From SZUA-320 sp963707875 (GTDB lineage: Bacteria; Gemmatimonadota; Gemmatimonadetes; Gemmatimonadales; GWC2-71-9), in contig CAVPRU010000001.1 of assembly GCA_963707875.1 (NCBI GenBank), positions 1,054,001 through 1,118,000 of the forward strand: 64,000 bases of DNA, read 5' to 3'. How positions within the stretch are numbered: the first letter of the stretch is position 1; each line of letters begins with the position of its first letter. Of the stretch, positions 15,624 to 23,801 are shown piece after piece. The notes below the pieces were generated by a model. The model had not been told where the DNA came from, searched no databases, and saw only the letters and a program-made list of their open reading frames with translations. Position numbers and translations under genes: made by a program.

Positions 15624-17074
15624 GCGCGCCCACCAGCCGGCTCGGCATCGCAGTGGCCATCAGTATCCTAGCGTGGACCAACGCGGCGGCCCAACGGAGT
15701 GCCAGTCCAGCCACCGTTTCCGCCCCACCAGGTCCTCCCCCGACCGGCCTGTACGTCAAGGCCGCCACCCCCGCCTCGGCCACCATCGCATGGCAGGGTG
15801 TACCGGGGGCAGCCGGCTACCTGGTGGCCCGGGCAGCCGACCCGCGCGGGCCCTGGACCACACTGACGCTCACACCGATCACCGGCACCGAGTTCACCGA
15901 GGCCGCGGCCTTTCCCCAAGGGGTTTCCCAGGTGTATCGGGTCACCGCTCTGGTTCCGATGACCCAGCCGGGCTACGATGACGTGGCCTTTGTGCCGGCC
16001 CCGGTCCGCAACCCGACCGGTGTCGCCGCCCAGGTGCAAGGACGCGACGTGACGATTTCGTGGCAGCCGGTCCCGGGCGCCTCCGCCTACCTGGTCTCCG
16101 GCCAAGGCAGCTTCTGGCTCCGCGAGGTTCCCGCCACCCGGACGACCGAGCGTTTCGCAAACGCGCCACCCGGCACCTATGACGTCAGGGTCGGTACCCG
16201 GTACTACCCCGGCCCGATCGAGACATCGGCGACCGAGTGGAACGGCACCCAGGTCGTGGTCCACGCCAGCGCCCGGTTCCGGGTCTACCTCACCGGCGCG
16301 GTCGTGGACCAACGTACCGAGGAAACGAGCCTGGACCCCAACTTCAACCAGGCGTTGAAGTCACCGAGAATGGGGGGTGGGGGATGGACCGACCCCAGTC
16401 CCGGAGACGAGGTCTTTTTCAGTGCCCGCGTACAGCGCTACGACCGCGTGAGCGGTACCATGACCGGGGGCGACTTCCTCCGGAGCCCGGTCTACGGATT
16501 CGCCGACCTGCCGGGTCGATACATCGCCGGGCGGGTGACACATCGCGGCGGGGTGGGGGACAGCGACCTCATCCCGTATGCGACCAATCCGACCGTCCCC
16601 GGCGGGGTCGTGACCAGAGACAAGCTCCCTCTGCTCCTCTTCGACGGAGATCTCCAGCAGGGCGGCGACTTCGTCGCCATTGCGCCGACAATCTGGAAGG
16701 AGAATGGCAAGTCCGCCGTCTTCGACGACTGGAACCAGCAGGCCACACAGGGCGCCGCTGGATTGGGGACCCGAGCCGATGTTCGGACGGTTCTGGGATG
16801 GCCCCAAATCGAATCCGCGTGGGACCGGCCCCGGTTCGCGGGCGTCAACGACCGGACACTTGATCGTCCGATCGGGGTCACCCAACTCAGGAACCTCATG
16901 GGGACCCACTTCGAGGCGGAGTATCTGGTGCCCTGGGTGATCCTGACGCGCGAGAAACTGGATGCAGCGCTCGCGGGCGCCCCGAGCACCATGTACCGGC
17001 TCCGCTATCTCGACACCGGCCAAGGGCTCCGGGGCGACTATGCCCTCTGGCTCGTGCTGGAGCGGGTGCCATGA
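15620..17074 (+). CDS. secreted fibronectin type III protein (last gene of envelope operon)
   Basis: The 484-residue exported protein has a signal peptide (AVAISILAWTNAAAQ). Two clear fibronectin type III domains follow: about 38-125 (TIAWQGVPGAAGYLVARAAD) and 128-220 (TISWQPVPGASAYLVSGQGS). The C-terminal half (about 230-484) is unrecognised but beta-rich and ends in LRGDYALWLVLERVP. Its end resembles that of the 634-aa protein earlier in the operon, so both probably belong to one uncharacterised family with N-terminal fibronectin modules. It overlaps the OmpA-like gene by 4 bases. It closes the operon: the next gene is convergent after 147 bases that hold no gene and no obvious terminator hairpin. 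Confidence 0.87.
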   Translation: MSAPTSRLGIAVAISILAWTNAAAQRSASPATVSAPPGPPPTGLYVKAATPASATIAWQGVPGAAGYLVARAADPRGPWTTLTLTPITGTEFTEAAAFPQGVSQVYRVTALVPMTQPGYDDVAFVPAPVRNPTGVAAQVQGRDVTISWQPVPGASAYLVSGQGSFWLREVPATRTTERFANAPPGTYDVRVGTRYYPGPIETSATEWNGTQVVVHASARFRVYLTGAVVDQRTEETSLDPNFNQALKSPRMGGGGWTDPSPGDEVFFSARVQRYDRVSGTMTGGDFLRSPVYGFADLPGRYIAGRVTHRGGVGDSDLIPYATNPTVPGGVVTRDKLPLLLFDGDLQQGGDFVAIAPTIWKENGKSAVFDDWNQQATQGAAGLGTRADVRTVLGWPQIESAWDRPRFAGVNDRTLDRPIGVTQLRNLMGTHFEAEYLVPWVILTREKLDAALAGAPSTMYRLRYLDTGQGLRGDYALWLVLERVP

Positions 17075-17221
17075 AACCTAGAGATCCGTTGAAACGATCA
17101 CGGCTGCCGCTCGCCGCGATGACAGCATCCTGGCAAGTACCCCGCGACCAGGAACACGTATCGGGCATCGCTATTCACAAGGCTTCTCGGGGAAACCCAA
17201 CCCGGCCCTTCACTGAAGCCG

Positions 17222-19660
17222 CTACATGTTCACCTTGATCTTGAAGGCGACCGCGCCGTACTTGGTCTGGTACAGGTTCGCCCGCGCCACCTGGGCGGAG
17301 CCGATCGTGTTGAAGCCGCCTTCGATGTTGATCTTCCAGGACCCACCGCCGTCGAGGACCTGACCCACGGAGTGCGGGTCGGTTGACGTCGCCCCGCTGA
17401 AGGTCTTCGCGTACGGGCCATCCGGCGTCGTGGCGGTAACTTCGTACGAGGTCGCACCGGCAACTTTCGGGATGGAGATTTGCGCCGAGGTGAACCAGCC
17501 GCCGGGCGTCGTGAGCACGGACACCGCAAACCCCGCTGTCAGCTGGTCCACGGTCACATTGGCCTCGGCGGTGCCGAGCGATGCCAGCTCCACACCCGCC
17601 ACCACGGACACGACCTCGACCTTGACCTTGTCCGTTCCCCCGCCGGTTGAGTTGGCGGTATAGGTCACCTCGGTCGCGGCCGTCCGGACCCCGTTGGCGA
17701 CATTCAAGGTCCCGAAGGCGCCGGGATTGGTGTACTTGTACATGATCCCGGTTACCTCCGGCGGGTCCAGGGTGACCGTGAGCTTGGTGTTGGCGTTGGC
17801 GCCCAGCGTCTTGCTCGGCGGGTTGAGGGCCACCGTGTAGTTCACCTTCACTTCCACGAAGGTCTTGGCTTCGCCCCTGACGAGGGTGCGGGTGACCTCT
17901 TCGTCGGTCCAGGCGCCCTCCCCACCGAAAATGGCCGGCTTCCACACGCGAGTCGGGGAGGTCTTTGTTTCCGTCACCTTCAACTTGATGTCGTCGACCC
18001 GCGGCGGCGGGCCGGAAAACGTCGTCTTCGCCGTGTAGGTCACGAACGGCTGCGTCGGAGCCGCCGCGCCGAGGCTGCCCCAGGCCCCGGAGGTGGTCCA
18101 CGCCAGTTCGTGGCCGGCGGGCACCGTCAGGACGTTCCCGGCCTTGTCGCGGATCAGGAGCTGGAAGGTCTTCGCCTGGCCGCGATCGATCACGGGACTC
18201 GAGGGAGTGAGCTCGTAGGTGACCTGGAGGTCGGCGTCGACCGTGGCCTGCACCGAGACGATGCGCCACTTGGCCGGGTCGGTTTCCCCGGGGTTGAGCA
18301 GGACCTCGACCTTCACATTGTCGATCGGGCCGCTCAGCAGGTTCAGGTTGGCGTTGGTGGCCGTGTACTGCACCTCGGTCGTCGTGGTCCACGCGGTGGG
18401 AGCAGGTCCGCTGATCGCCCCGTTGACCCCGGTGGTGGACCAGCGGTAGCGAAGCGGCGGGGTGTTGGCTGGCAGCGGGACGCCGGCGCCGTTCGGCGCG
18501 AGGGCCACGGAAAAGGATGCCGAACGCTGCTGGAAGTTCACGCTGGCCGCGTTGGGGGACATCGTCACGACGGGATCCTGCGCCCCGATCCCGATTGTCG
18601 GGCCAGGCTCCTCGGCGTTGGCTTCGCCGCCGAGGCCCCTGGTCGTCGGGGTGGCGGACGGCGTCGCGCCCGGGCTGGCGGCAAAGGTGGTTGTCTGGCC
18701 GGAAATGGTCTTGTTGGCGCCGTCCACGACGACGTTGGCCAGGCTGCTCCATTGTCCGCCGCTCACGTGGCGAAGCTTGAGGTCGCCGGACATGACCCAC
18801 ACCGGGAGTTCGCCGCTCTTGTATTTCAACTTCACGGTGACCGGTTGCAGGAACACCGCGCCGACAGGGCCGAGCGCGTACTGCCGTCCCACCGCTTGCC
18901 AGCCGGCCGGCGGCGGCTGACTTGGGCCGCCTACCGGAATGACGGTGATGGTCGTGTTGGTGGAGACTGCGCCGGACGGTACCTGCACCACGACGTCTCC
19001 GCCCGCGAGGTTGAGCGTGGCACCAGCCGGGCCAACCGTGCCACCACTGGCCACGGTGAGGACGACGCTCGCGCTCTTGCCCTCGCTGGCGGCGGTCACC
19101 GTCAGGGTCCCCAGGGCGACGGCGGTCACGAGACCCGAGTTGCTGATCGTTCCCACATTGGCCGGCGTGGCGGTCCAGGTGACGGTCCGGCCGGTGAGCG
19201 TATTGTTGGTGGCGTCCTTGAGGACGACCGTCAGTTGCGCTGTCTGCTGCGGAATCAGCACCTGCACGGGCGACGTCACGGCGACGGTCGCCACCGGGGC
19301 GTTGTTCACCACGGTGACCTGCGCTGTCCCGCTCCTGCCCTCGCTGGTGGCCGTCACGGTGAGGGTGCCGGGAGTGAGGGCCGTGACCAGACCGGTGGTG
19401 CTGACCGTACCCACGGTGGCCGGCGTCGCCGTCCAGTTGACGGCGCGGCCCGAGAGCACGTTGCCGGAAGCGTCGCGGAGGCTGGCGGCCAGCTGGACCG
19501 TCTGCGTTGGGGTGATCGAGGAACCGTCCGGCGTGATGGTGACCGACGCGACTTGGGCGGGTACCGGCTGGGTGGGTCCACCATCGGCGGCGCCGCCACA
19601 GGCGGCGAGGGTCAGGGCGAGGGCGCCGAGCGCGAGGAGCGATGCAGGTCTGGTAGGCAT
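17222..19660 (-). CDS. large Ig-like (Big_2) repeat surface lipoprotein
   Basis: The 812-residue protein begins with a lipoprotein signal (LLALGALALTLAAC, Cys at about 21). Two BIG2-type Ig-like domains follow at about 30-115 and 120-205. Each has the motif GRxVxWTATPAxVGT(V/I)S, then TGLVTAL/AVxxGTLTVTAxSEG. A ZU5-like segment comes next (VPSGAVSTNTTITVIPVGG, about 230), then several further beta domains to a C-terminal beta-sandwich. Such proteins are anchored in the outer membrane and extend from the cell; binding partners are unknown. The start was chosen so that the lipobox cysteine lies about 20 residues in; in-frame ATG codons 24 and 123 bases upstream would give an unusually long signal, and no clear ribosome binding site decides. 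It is convergent with the envelope operon. Confidence 0.9.
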   Translation of the reverse strand: MPTRPASLLALGALALTLAACGGAADGGPTQPVPAQVASVTITPDGSSITPTQTVQLAASLRDASGNVLSGRAVNWTATPATVGTVSTTGLVTALTPGTLTVTATSEGRSGTAQVTVVNNAPVATVAVTSPVQVLIPQQTAQLTVVLKDATNNTLTGRTVTWTATPANVGTISNSGLVTAVALGTLTVTAASEGKSASVVLTVASGGTVGPAGATLNLAGGDVVVQVPSGAVSTNTTITVIPVGGPSQPPPAGWQAVGRQYALGPVGAVFLQPVTVKLKYKSGELPVWVMSGDLKLRHVSGGQWSSLANVVVDGANKTISGQTTTFAASPGATPSATPTTRGLGGEANAEEPGPTIGIGAQDPVVTMSPNAASVNFQQRSASFSVALAPNGAGVPLPANTPPLRYRWSTTGVNGAISGPAPTAWTTTTEVQYTATNANLNLLSGPIDNVKVEVLLNPGETDPAKWRIVSVQATVDADLQVTYELTPSSPVIDRGQAKTFQLLIRDKAGNVLTVPAGHELAWTTSGAWGSLGAAAPTQPFVTYTAKTTFSGPPPRVDDIKLKVTETKTSPTRVWKPAIFGGEGAWTDEEVTRTLVRGEAKTFVEVKVNYTVALNPPSKTLGANANTKLTVTLDPPEVTGIMYKYTNPGAFGTLNVANGVRTAATEVTYTANSTGGGTDKVKVEVVSVVAGVELASLGTAEANVTVDQLTAGFAVSVLTTPGGWFTSAQISIPKVAGATSYEVTATTPDGPYAKTFSGATSTDPHSVGQVLDGGGSWKINIEGGFNTIGSAQVARANLYQTKYGAVAFKIKVNM

Positions 19661-19873
19661 ACGGGTCCGGGGTTGAGTGTCCATACTGTATGGGCGGAAA
19701 CGGACCGTGAAATGGCTCACTATCCGCCAGTCGCCCCCTGCCATGACCCGGAGTCCGTGTCTCAAGCGCCTGTGCCACCTCACTTTACGGTTGGGCTGAC
19801 AACCGACCCCGGGGTTGCCACCCTCAGCAGACCAAGCCCGCCCCCCCGGGGTACTGGTGCCGCTCGGCGAGGC

Positions 19874-20029
19874 CTGCGACTGGTGGGCGAGGAGGCCCGG
19901 GTCGCCACCGCGGAACTGGGTACGGCGCAGTCGGGATTGACCCGGGCGGAGGAGTCGGCGGTGGCGGCCCGGTTCGAGTACCTGAGGGCCCGGGCCGAGA
20001 TCGAGGCGATCCTGGGGCGGCCGCTCTAA
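19874..20029 (+). pseudogene. C-terminal relic of a TolC-family outer membrane efflux protein
   Basis: The last about 50 codons before the stop read RLVGEEARVATAELGTAQ, then GLTRAEESAVAARFEYLRAR and AEIEAILGRPL. This is the final coiled-coil helix pair of TolC-family proteins (RVATARYxxGxxTxxExLxAxxxLxxARxxYLxAxAxLExALG). No start codon, signal peptide or N-terminal repeat is present; the DNA immediately upstream is unrelated. It is therefore a remnant left by deletion or replacement. It lies upstream of an MFP-RND-RND efflux locus that lacks a complete tolC gene, which suggests that it was once the outer-membrane component of that pump. Confidence 0.65.
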
Positions 20030-20199
20030 ACGACACAGTGGCAGGCGGGCGTAGTCGTGTCAGTTGGACACTGCGCGCCGCCGCTGGATCTCAGTCCGGA
20101 ATCCGAACCGACCGCGCCCCAGTGTGTTGAGCCACAGTCGCCCAACTGGCACACACGATGCTGAACTCCAAGGGTGTCCAGCCCTGACCGAGGTGCCCG

Positions 20200-21447
20200 A
20201 TGAGCCGCGCGACCCCCCTGTTGCCCAGTGCCCTGGTCCTGATCCTCGCCTGCGGGGGTCCCACGGAGCCGTCGGGCCCCGAGCCCCTGCTCGAAGCCCT
20301 GCCTCGATCGCTGAGCGCCGCCGAGCAACAGGTGATCGACGCGGGAAACCGGTTCACCTTCGATCTCTTCCGCGAAGCCACCCGGGAGCTCCCGCCAGAA
20401 AAGAACGCCTTCCTCTCACCGTTCAGCGCCTCGATGGCACTGGGGATGGCGCTGAACGGCGCGGGCGGAGAGACCTTCGAGGCGATGCGGTCGGCTCTGC
20501 GGTTCGGAACGGCCCCGATGGCGGAGATCAATCAGGGCTATCGGGACCTGATGACCCTGCTTCCCGGGCTCAGTCGGTCCACTGAACTGGCGGTGGCCAA
20601 CTCCGTCTGGAGTGACAAGGGCTTTCCGATCCTCCCATCGTTTGTGACGGCAGTCCGCAGCTTCTTCGATGCCGAGGCTCGCTCGCTCGATTTCAGCGAT
20701 CCCGCGACGGTCGCCACCATCAATTCCTGGGTGAAGGAGAAGACCGGGAACAAGATCCCCAAGCTGCTGGACGAGATCCGGCAGGACGAGGTCGCCATCC
20801 TGATCAACGCGGTCTACTTCAAGGGGAGCTGGCGGGACGGATTCGATCGGGGCCAGACCCGACCTGAACCGTTCCACGGGGCCGACGGCTCGAATCGCAC
20901 CGTGTCGATGATGAGCCGCGACCCGGGCCCGCTCCGGTACTCTCGAGGATCGGGCTATGAGGCGGTGGAGTTGCTGTACGGCAACGGGGCGTTTGCGATG
21001 ACAGTGATTCTGCCAGAGGCCGGCGCCACCCCGGCCGAGGTCCTCTCCCAGCTCGATGCCAGCGCCTGGAGGGAGCTGCGGGCATCGTTTACCGAAGGGA
21101 GCCTCGGTCTGAAGCTGCCGAAGTTCCGGCTGGAGTACGAGAGGACACTCAATGCTGACCTGACCGCGCTCGGCATGGGGATCGCGTTTGACGGATCCCG
21201 GGCGGATCTGTACGGTATCGCGGACGTCCGACCGAATAGGCTGTTCATCTCCCGGGTGCTCCAGAAGACTTTTGTGGACGTGAATGAGGAGGGGACCGAG
21301 GCCGCAGCGGCTACGGTGGTGGGGGTCGGCGTCACCTGTGCCTGTCCACCGCCGACCTTGGTGGTGGACCGGCCGTTCCTCTTTGTGATCCACGAACGGC
21401 TGTCGGGGACGATCCTCTTCCTGGGTCGGATGAACGTGATTCCCTGA
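20200..21447 (+). CDS. lipoprotein serpin (serine/cysteine protease inhibitor)
   Basis: The 415-residue protein is a full-length serpin. It begins with a lipoprotein signal (LVLILAC, Cys18). Serpin signatures are NAFLSPFSASMALGMALNGA (69-88), VANSVW, INAVYFKGSW (202-211), KLPKFRLEY and the C-terminal DRPFLFVIHERLSGTILFLG. The reactive-centre hinge is EEGTEAAAAT (363-372), with Thr at P14 and small residues after it, as in inhibitory serpins. Counting 17 residues from E363 puts P1-P1' at about T379-C380, in VGVTCAC. Inhibitory serpins trap proteases by loop insertion; bacterial ones are thought to protect cells from host or competitor proteases. Membrane anchoring as a lipoprotein suggests guarding the envelope. 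It sits alone between a tolC relic and a toxin-antitoxin pair. Confidence 0.95.
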   Translation: MSRATPLLPSALVLILACGGPTEPSGPEPLLEALPRSLSAAEQQVIDAGNRFTFDLFREATRELPPEKNAFLSPFSASMALGMALNGAGGETFEAMRSALRFGTAPMAEINQGYRDLMTLLPGLSRSTELAVANSVWSDKGFPILPSFVTAVRSFFDAEARSLDFSDPATVATINSWVKEKTGNKIPKLLDEIRQDEVAILINAVYFKGSWRDGFDRGQTRPEPFHGADGSNRTVSMMSRDPGPLRYSRGSGYEAVELLYGNGAFAMTVILPEAGATPAEVLSQLDASAWRELRASFTEGSLGLKLPKFRLEYERTLNADLTALGMGIAFDGSRADLYGIADVRPNRLFISRVLQKTFVDVNEEGTEAAAATVVGVGVTCACPPPTLVVDRPFLFVIHERLSGTILFLGRMNVIP

Positions 21448-21541
21448 TGGTCGCTGTCAGGGCCCCGAGTCGTCCCGTTTCGGTGTCCACTCCGTCCCGG
21501 ACAGGGCCCTGCTCTCGACTGGACTTCCCAGGGGTGCAGGT

Positions 21542-21559
21542 TGTACATTAGGACGTACA
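21542..21559. promoter_or_regulatory. inverted repeat, probable operator of the Phd/ParE module
   Basis: TGTAC and GTACA form an 18-base interrupted palindrome (8-base spacer) that ends 18 bases before the antitoxin start, with AGGAG between them (21566-21570). Phd/YefM antitoxins autoregulate by binding such repeats. The site is AT-richer than its surroundings and probably overlaps the promoter. Confidence 0.5.
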
Positions 21560-21577
21560 GTCTTCAGGAGCCTCCCG

Positions 21578-21859
21578 ATGGCCCGCATACGACCAACCCA
21601 GGATATTCGTCCTCTAGCGGATTTCCGGGCAAACCTGGCCGCCGTGGTCAAGCAAGTCCAGCGTACCCGCCGGCCTGTCATCTTGACCCAGCATGGCCGC
21701 AGTGCGGCAGTGCTGGTGGCTGCCGCCGAGTACGAGGCCTTGCTCGAACGCGCCGAACTCCTTGAGGACGTGCGCGTCGCGGAGACCGAGGTCGCCGCCG
21801 GCCACGCCCTCTCGCATTCCAAGGCCAAAGGCGCGGTCCTGGCTCGCTTACGGGCATGA
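21578..21859 (+). CDS. Phd/YefM-family antitoxin
   Basis: The 93-residue protein shows the Phd/YefM pattern: DIRPLADFRANLAAVVKQVQ (about 9-28), then RPVILTQHGRSAAVLVAAAEYEAL (about 32-55), followed by a helical, variable C-terminus that should wrap the toxin. It binds DNA as a dimer and neutralises the ParE/RelE-type toxin encoded next. The ATG is preceded by AGGAG at a normal distance. Start and stop are coupled to the toxin gene by a 4-base overlap. Autorepression through the inverted repeat just upstream is likely. Confidence 0.9.
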   Translation: MARIRPTQDIRPLADFRANLAAVVKQVQRTRRPVILTQHGRSAAVLVAAAEYEALLERAELLEDVRVAETEVAAGHALSHSKAKGAVLARLRA

Positions 21860-22158
21860 GGGTCGTTTGGGCCCCGCGTGCGGTCGCTCGGGCCGCGGAG
21901 ATCGCCGAGTACATTGCGGCCGATCGCCCGGCGGCTGCCCGACAATGGGCTCAGGACCTGTTCCTCCGAGTGGCCTCGCTCCGACAGCAGCCACGGCGCA
22001 CTCGCAAAGTCCCGGAACTGGATCGGGATGATATTCGCGAGATCCTGTTCGGGGACTATCGCGTAATCTATCGATTGGAACCGCAACGTGTTGTGGTGCT
22101 CACCGTTCGTCACGGACGGCGGCGCTGGCAACCGGATGAGCTCGACTTGGATTCGTGA
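21856..22158 (+). CDS. RelE/ParE-family toxin
   Basis: The 100-residue protein has the ParE/RelE fold pattern: RVVWAPRAVARAAEIAEYIA (2-21), then ARQWAQDLFLRVASLRQQPRR, then DIREILFGDYRVIYRLEPQRV and VVLTVRHGRRRW near the end. The sequence is closer to ParE (gyrase-targeting) than to the mRNA-cleaving RelE branch because of the N-terminal helix pair and the IREILFGDYRVIYR strand. The target cannot be decided from sequence. It overlaps the antitoxin gene by 4 bases, so synthesis follows the antitoxin. Confidence 0.9.
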   Translation: MRVVWAPRAVARAAEIAEYIAADRPAAARQWAQDLFLRVASLRQQPRRTRKVPELDRDDIREILFGDYRVIYRLEPQRVVVLTVRHGRRRWQPDELDLDS

Positions 22159-22170
22159 CCCAACCTCCGG

Positions 22171-22373
22171 GAGCGGGCTCTCCTCCGACCGACTCGGCAG
22201 CAACTGGTCGTCCTCCACCAGTACGCCATCACCCCGCTCAGGAAAGCCGTGGCCAGCGCGGTCGGCCTCAGCCTCAACACCGTCGATGACCACCTCCACG
22301 CCTCTGCCGGAAGCTCGAAGCCGACTCCCACCACGACCTGGTCCACCACGCCATCGAGTTGGGCCTGATCCCA
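22171..22373 (+). pseudogene. relic of a LuxR/GerE-type helix-turn-helix with a frameshift
   Basis: The first frame reads TRQQLVVLHQYAITPL, then AVASAVGLSLNTVDDHLHA, which is the GerE pattern T-x-R-E-x-x-V-L ... IAxxLxLSxxTVxxHL. One base later, in the next frame, the domain continues LCRKLEADSHHDLVHHAIEL, then GLIP, which is the final GerE helix. A single-base indel near 22298-22304 therefore breaks the domain. No receiver or N-terminal sensor domain is present. It is a degraded regulator fragment located just after the ParE gene and before the efflux genes. Confidence 0.6.
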
Positions 22374-22426
22374 TCACCCAATCCCAGAACCGCGCTGCCG
22401 TTGCCACCCCTCGGCGATGATCGGGG

Positions 22427-22542
22427 TGAGGGTGGGGGGCGCGGCCGCCGGCGGCGTCAGTCCCTGCCCAGGGACCCGGAACCCACCAGACGAGGGTAGT
22501 AGGGACTGCCAGCCGCCCAAGGCCACGCCCCCCCCACCCTCA
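22427..22542. repeat. long imperfect inverted repeat (hairpin or MITE-like)
   Basis: A left arm of about 39 bases (22427-22465) is largely complementary to a right arm of about 42 bases (22501-22542), around a 35-base centre. The outer part pairs TGAGGGTGGGGGG with its complement, and the inner part pairs CAGTCCCT with AGGGACTG. No protein-coding signal is seen here. It lies in the 479-base gap between the ParE gene and the membrane fusion protein gene. It could be a miniature inverted-repeat element or a structured leader of the efflux operon; no flanking target-site duplication was identified. Confidence 0.6.
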
Positions 22543-22637
22543 AGCCGACCGAGCCAGACCCCTTGCGTCGTTCCCCGCCATGCAGGCATCTAACAGGGCG
22601 ACTTCAACCCCGTCCGCCACCCCCCGGAGGCCGTCCC

Positions 22638-23771
22638 GTGACCGCTGGCATGACCGAGGTGCGCCGTTGGACCCTGGGACTGGCCGCCCTCACCCTCATC
22701 CTCGCGGGCTGTGGCAAGGGCGCCAGCGACGCCGCGGCCACCGACTCCACCGACACCGAGGCCGACGCCCCCTCCACCCTGACCCTCCCGGTGGTCGGCG
22801 CCGAGGTTCGCCAGGGCGACCTGGTCCTCTCCGTCACCACCACCGGCCAGGTCAGCTCCGAATCCGCCGTGATGCTCAAGGCGGAGGCCCAGGGGATCGT
22901 CCTCGAGGTGGCCGCCCGCCCCGGTCAACGGCTCACCAAAGGCCAGCTCATCGCCCGGCTCGACCCCCGGCCGTTCGACATGGCGGTGGCCGAGGCGGAG
23001 GCCGCGGTCTCCGAAGCCCATCTCCGGCTGCTCGACAACACCGTGCCCGACTCGATCGTGACCGGCCGGGCCGTGACCGGCGAACGGCTCCGCAACGCCG
23101 AGGTCCGCTCCGGACTCGACGCCGCCAAGGTGCGGCTGGCCCGGGCCCGCTACGACCGCGACAAGGCCGCCATCACCGCCCCCTTTGCCGGGGTGCTCGA
23201 TGACCTCCGCCTGAGTCCCGGCCTGCAACTGAGCGCCGGCCAGGAGATCGGCAAGCTGGTGGACCTGATGAACCTCCGGATCGATGCGGCGGTGCTGGAA
23301 CACGACCTCCCGCTGATCCGCGCCGGCGGCGAGGCGACCGTAACCCTGGCCGCCTCACCGGGTGCGCCGCTCCACGGCCGGATCGCCACCATCCTGCCGC
23401 TGGTGGACTCCGCCACCCGGGCTGGTCGCGCCCTGATCCGGGTCCGCGGCAACGGGATCCTCCGCCCCGGGATGTATGCCGACGTCCGGCTCGAAGCGAC
23501 TCGGCTCACCGACCGTACCGTGGTCCCCTCCAGCGCGGTGATCGAACGCGATGGCCGCCCTCTGGTCTTCGTGGTCCGCGACGGACGGGCCCAGTGGGTC
23601 TACATCACTCCGGGCCGGAGCAACGGCTTCGAACGCGAAGTGCTCCCCGACAGCAGCACCGGGGAGATCCCGGTCAAGCCGGGGGACACCGTGCTGGTCG
23701 AGGGTCACCTGACCCTGACCCACGACGCTCCGGTCCGGGTGGTGCCGCGCGCCGAGCGGCCTCAGCAGTGA
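22638..23771 (+). CDS. RND efflux membrane fusion protein (HlyD/AcrA family lipoprotein)
   Basis: The 377-residue periplasmic adaptor links an inner-membrane RND pump to an outer-membrane channel. It has a lipoprotein signal (LTLILAGC, Cys about 23). A lipoyl half-motif follows (QGIVLEVAARPGQRLTKGQ), then a helical hairpin with AEAAVSEAHLRLLDN, the second lipoyl half (ITAPFAGVLDDLRLSPG) and a beta-barrel ending (LRPGMYADVRLEA). The start is decided by GGAGG (22626-22630), 7 bases before the GTG at 22638; the in-frame ATG 12 bases further is too far from it. The gene is followed after 30 bases by the first RND subunit. No complete tolC gene accompanies it in the window. Confidence 0.93.
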   Translation: MTAGMTEVRRWTLGLAALTLILAGCGKGASDAAATDSTDTEADAPSTLTLPVVGAEVRQGDLVLSVTTTGQVSSESAVMLKAEAQGIVLEVAARPGQRLTKGQLIARLDPRPFDMAVAEAEAAVSEAHLRLLDNTVPDSIVTGRAVTGERLRNAEVRSGLDAAKVRLARARYDRDKAAITAPFAGVLDDLRLSPGLQLSAGQEIGKLVDLMNLRIDAAVLEHDLPLIRAGGEATVTLAASPGAPLHGRIATILPLVDSATRAGRALIRVRGNGILRPGMYADVRLEATRLTDRTVVPSSAVIERDGRPLVFVVRDGRAQWVYITPGRSNGFEREVLPDSSTGEIPVKPGDTVLVEGHLTLTHDAPVRVVPRAERPQQ

Positions 23772-23801
23772 TCACGCCGGTTCCCGCGGCCAACTAAACC
23801 G

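Noticed and set aside
17175..19778. An 867-codon alternate frame over the Ig-like lipoprotein
   Set aside because: Gln/Arg/Gly-rich shadow; the neighbouring frame has the lipobox and the BIG2 motifs.
21458..21511. CAGGGCCC/GGGCCCTG as a terminator after the serpin gene
   Set aside because: Short self-complementary blocks, a 38-base loop and no T-tract; not convincing.
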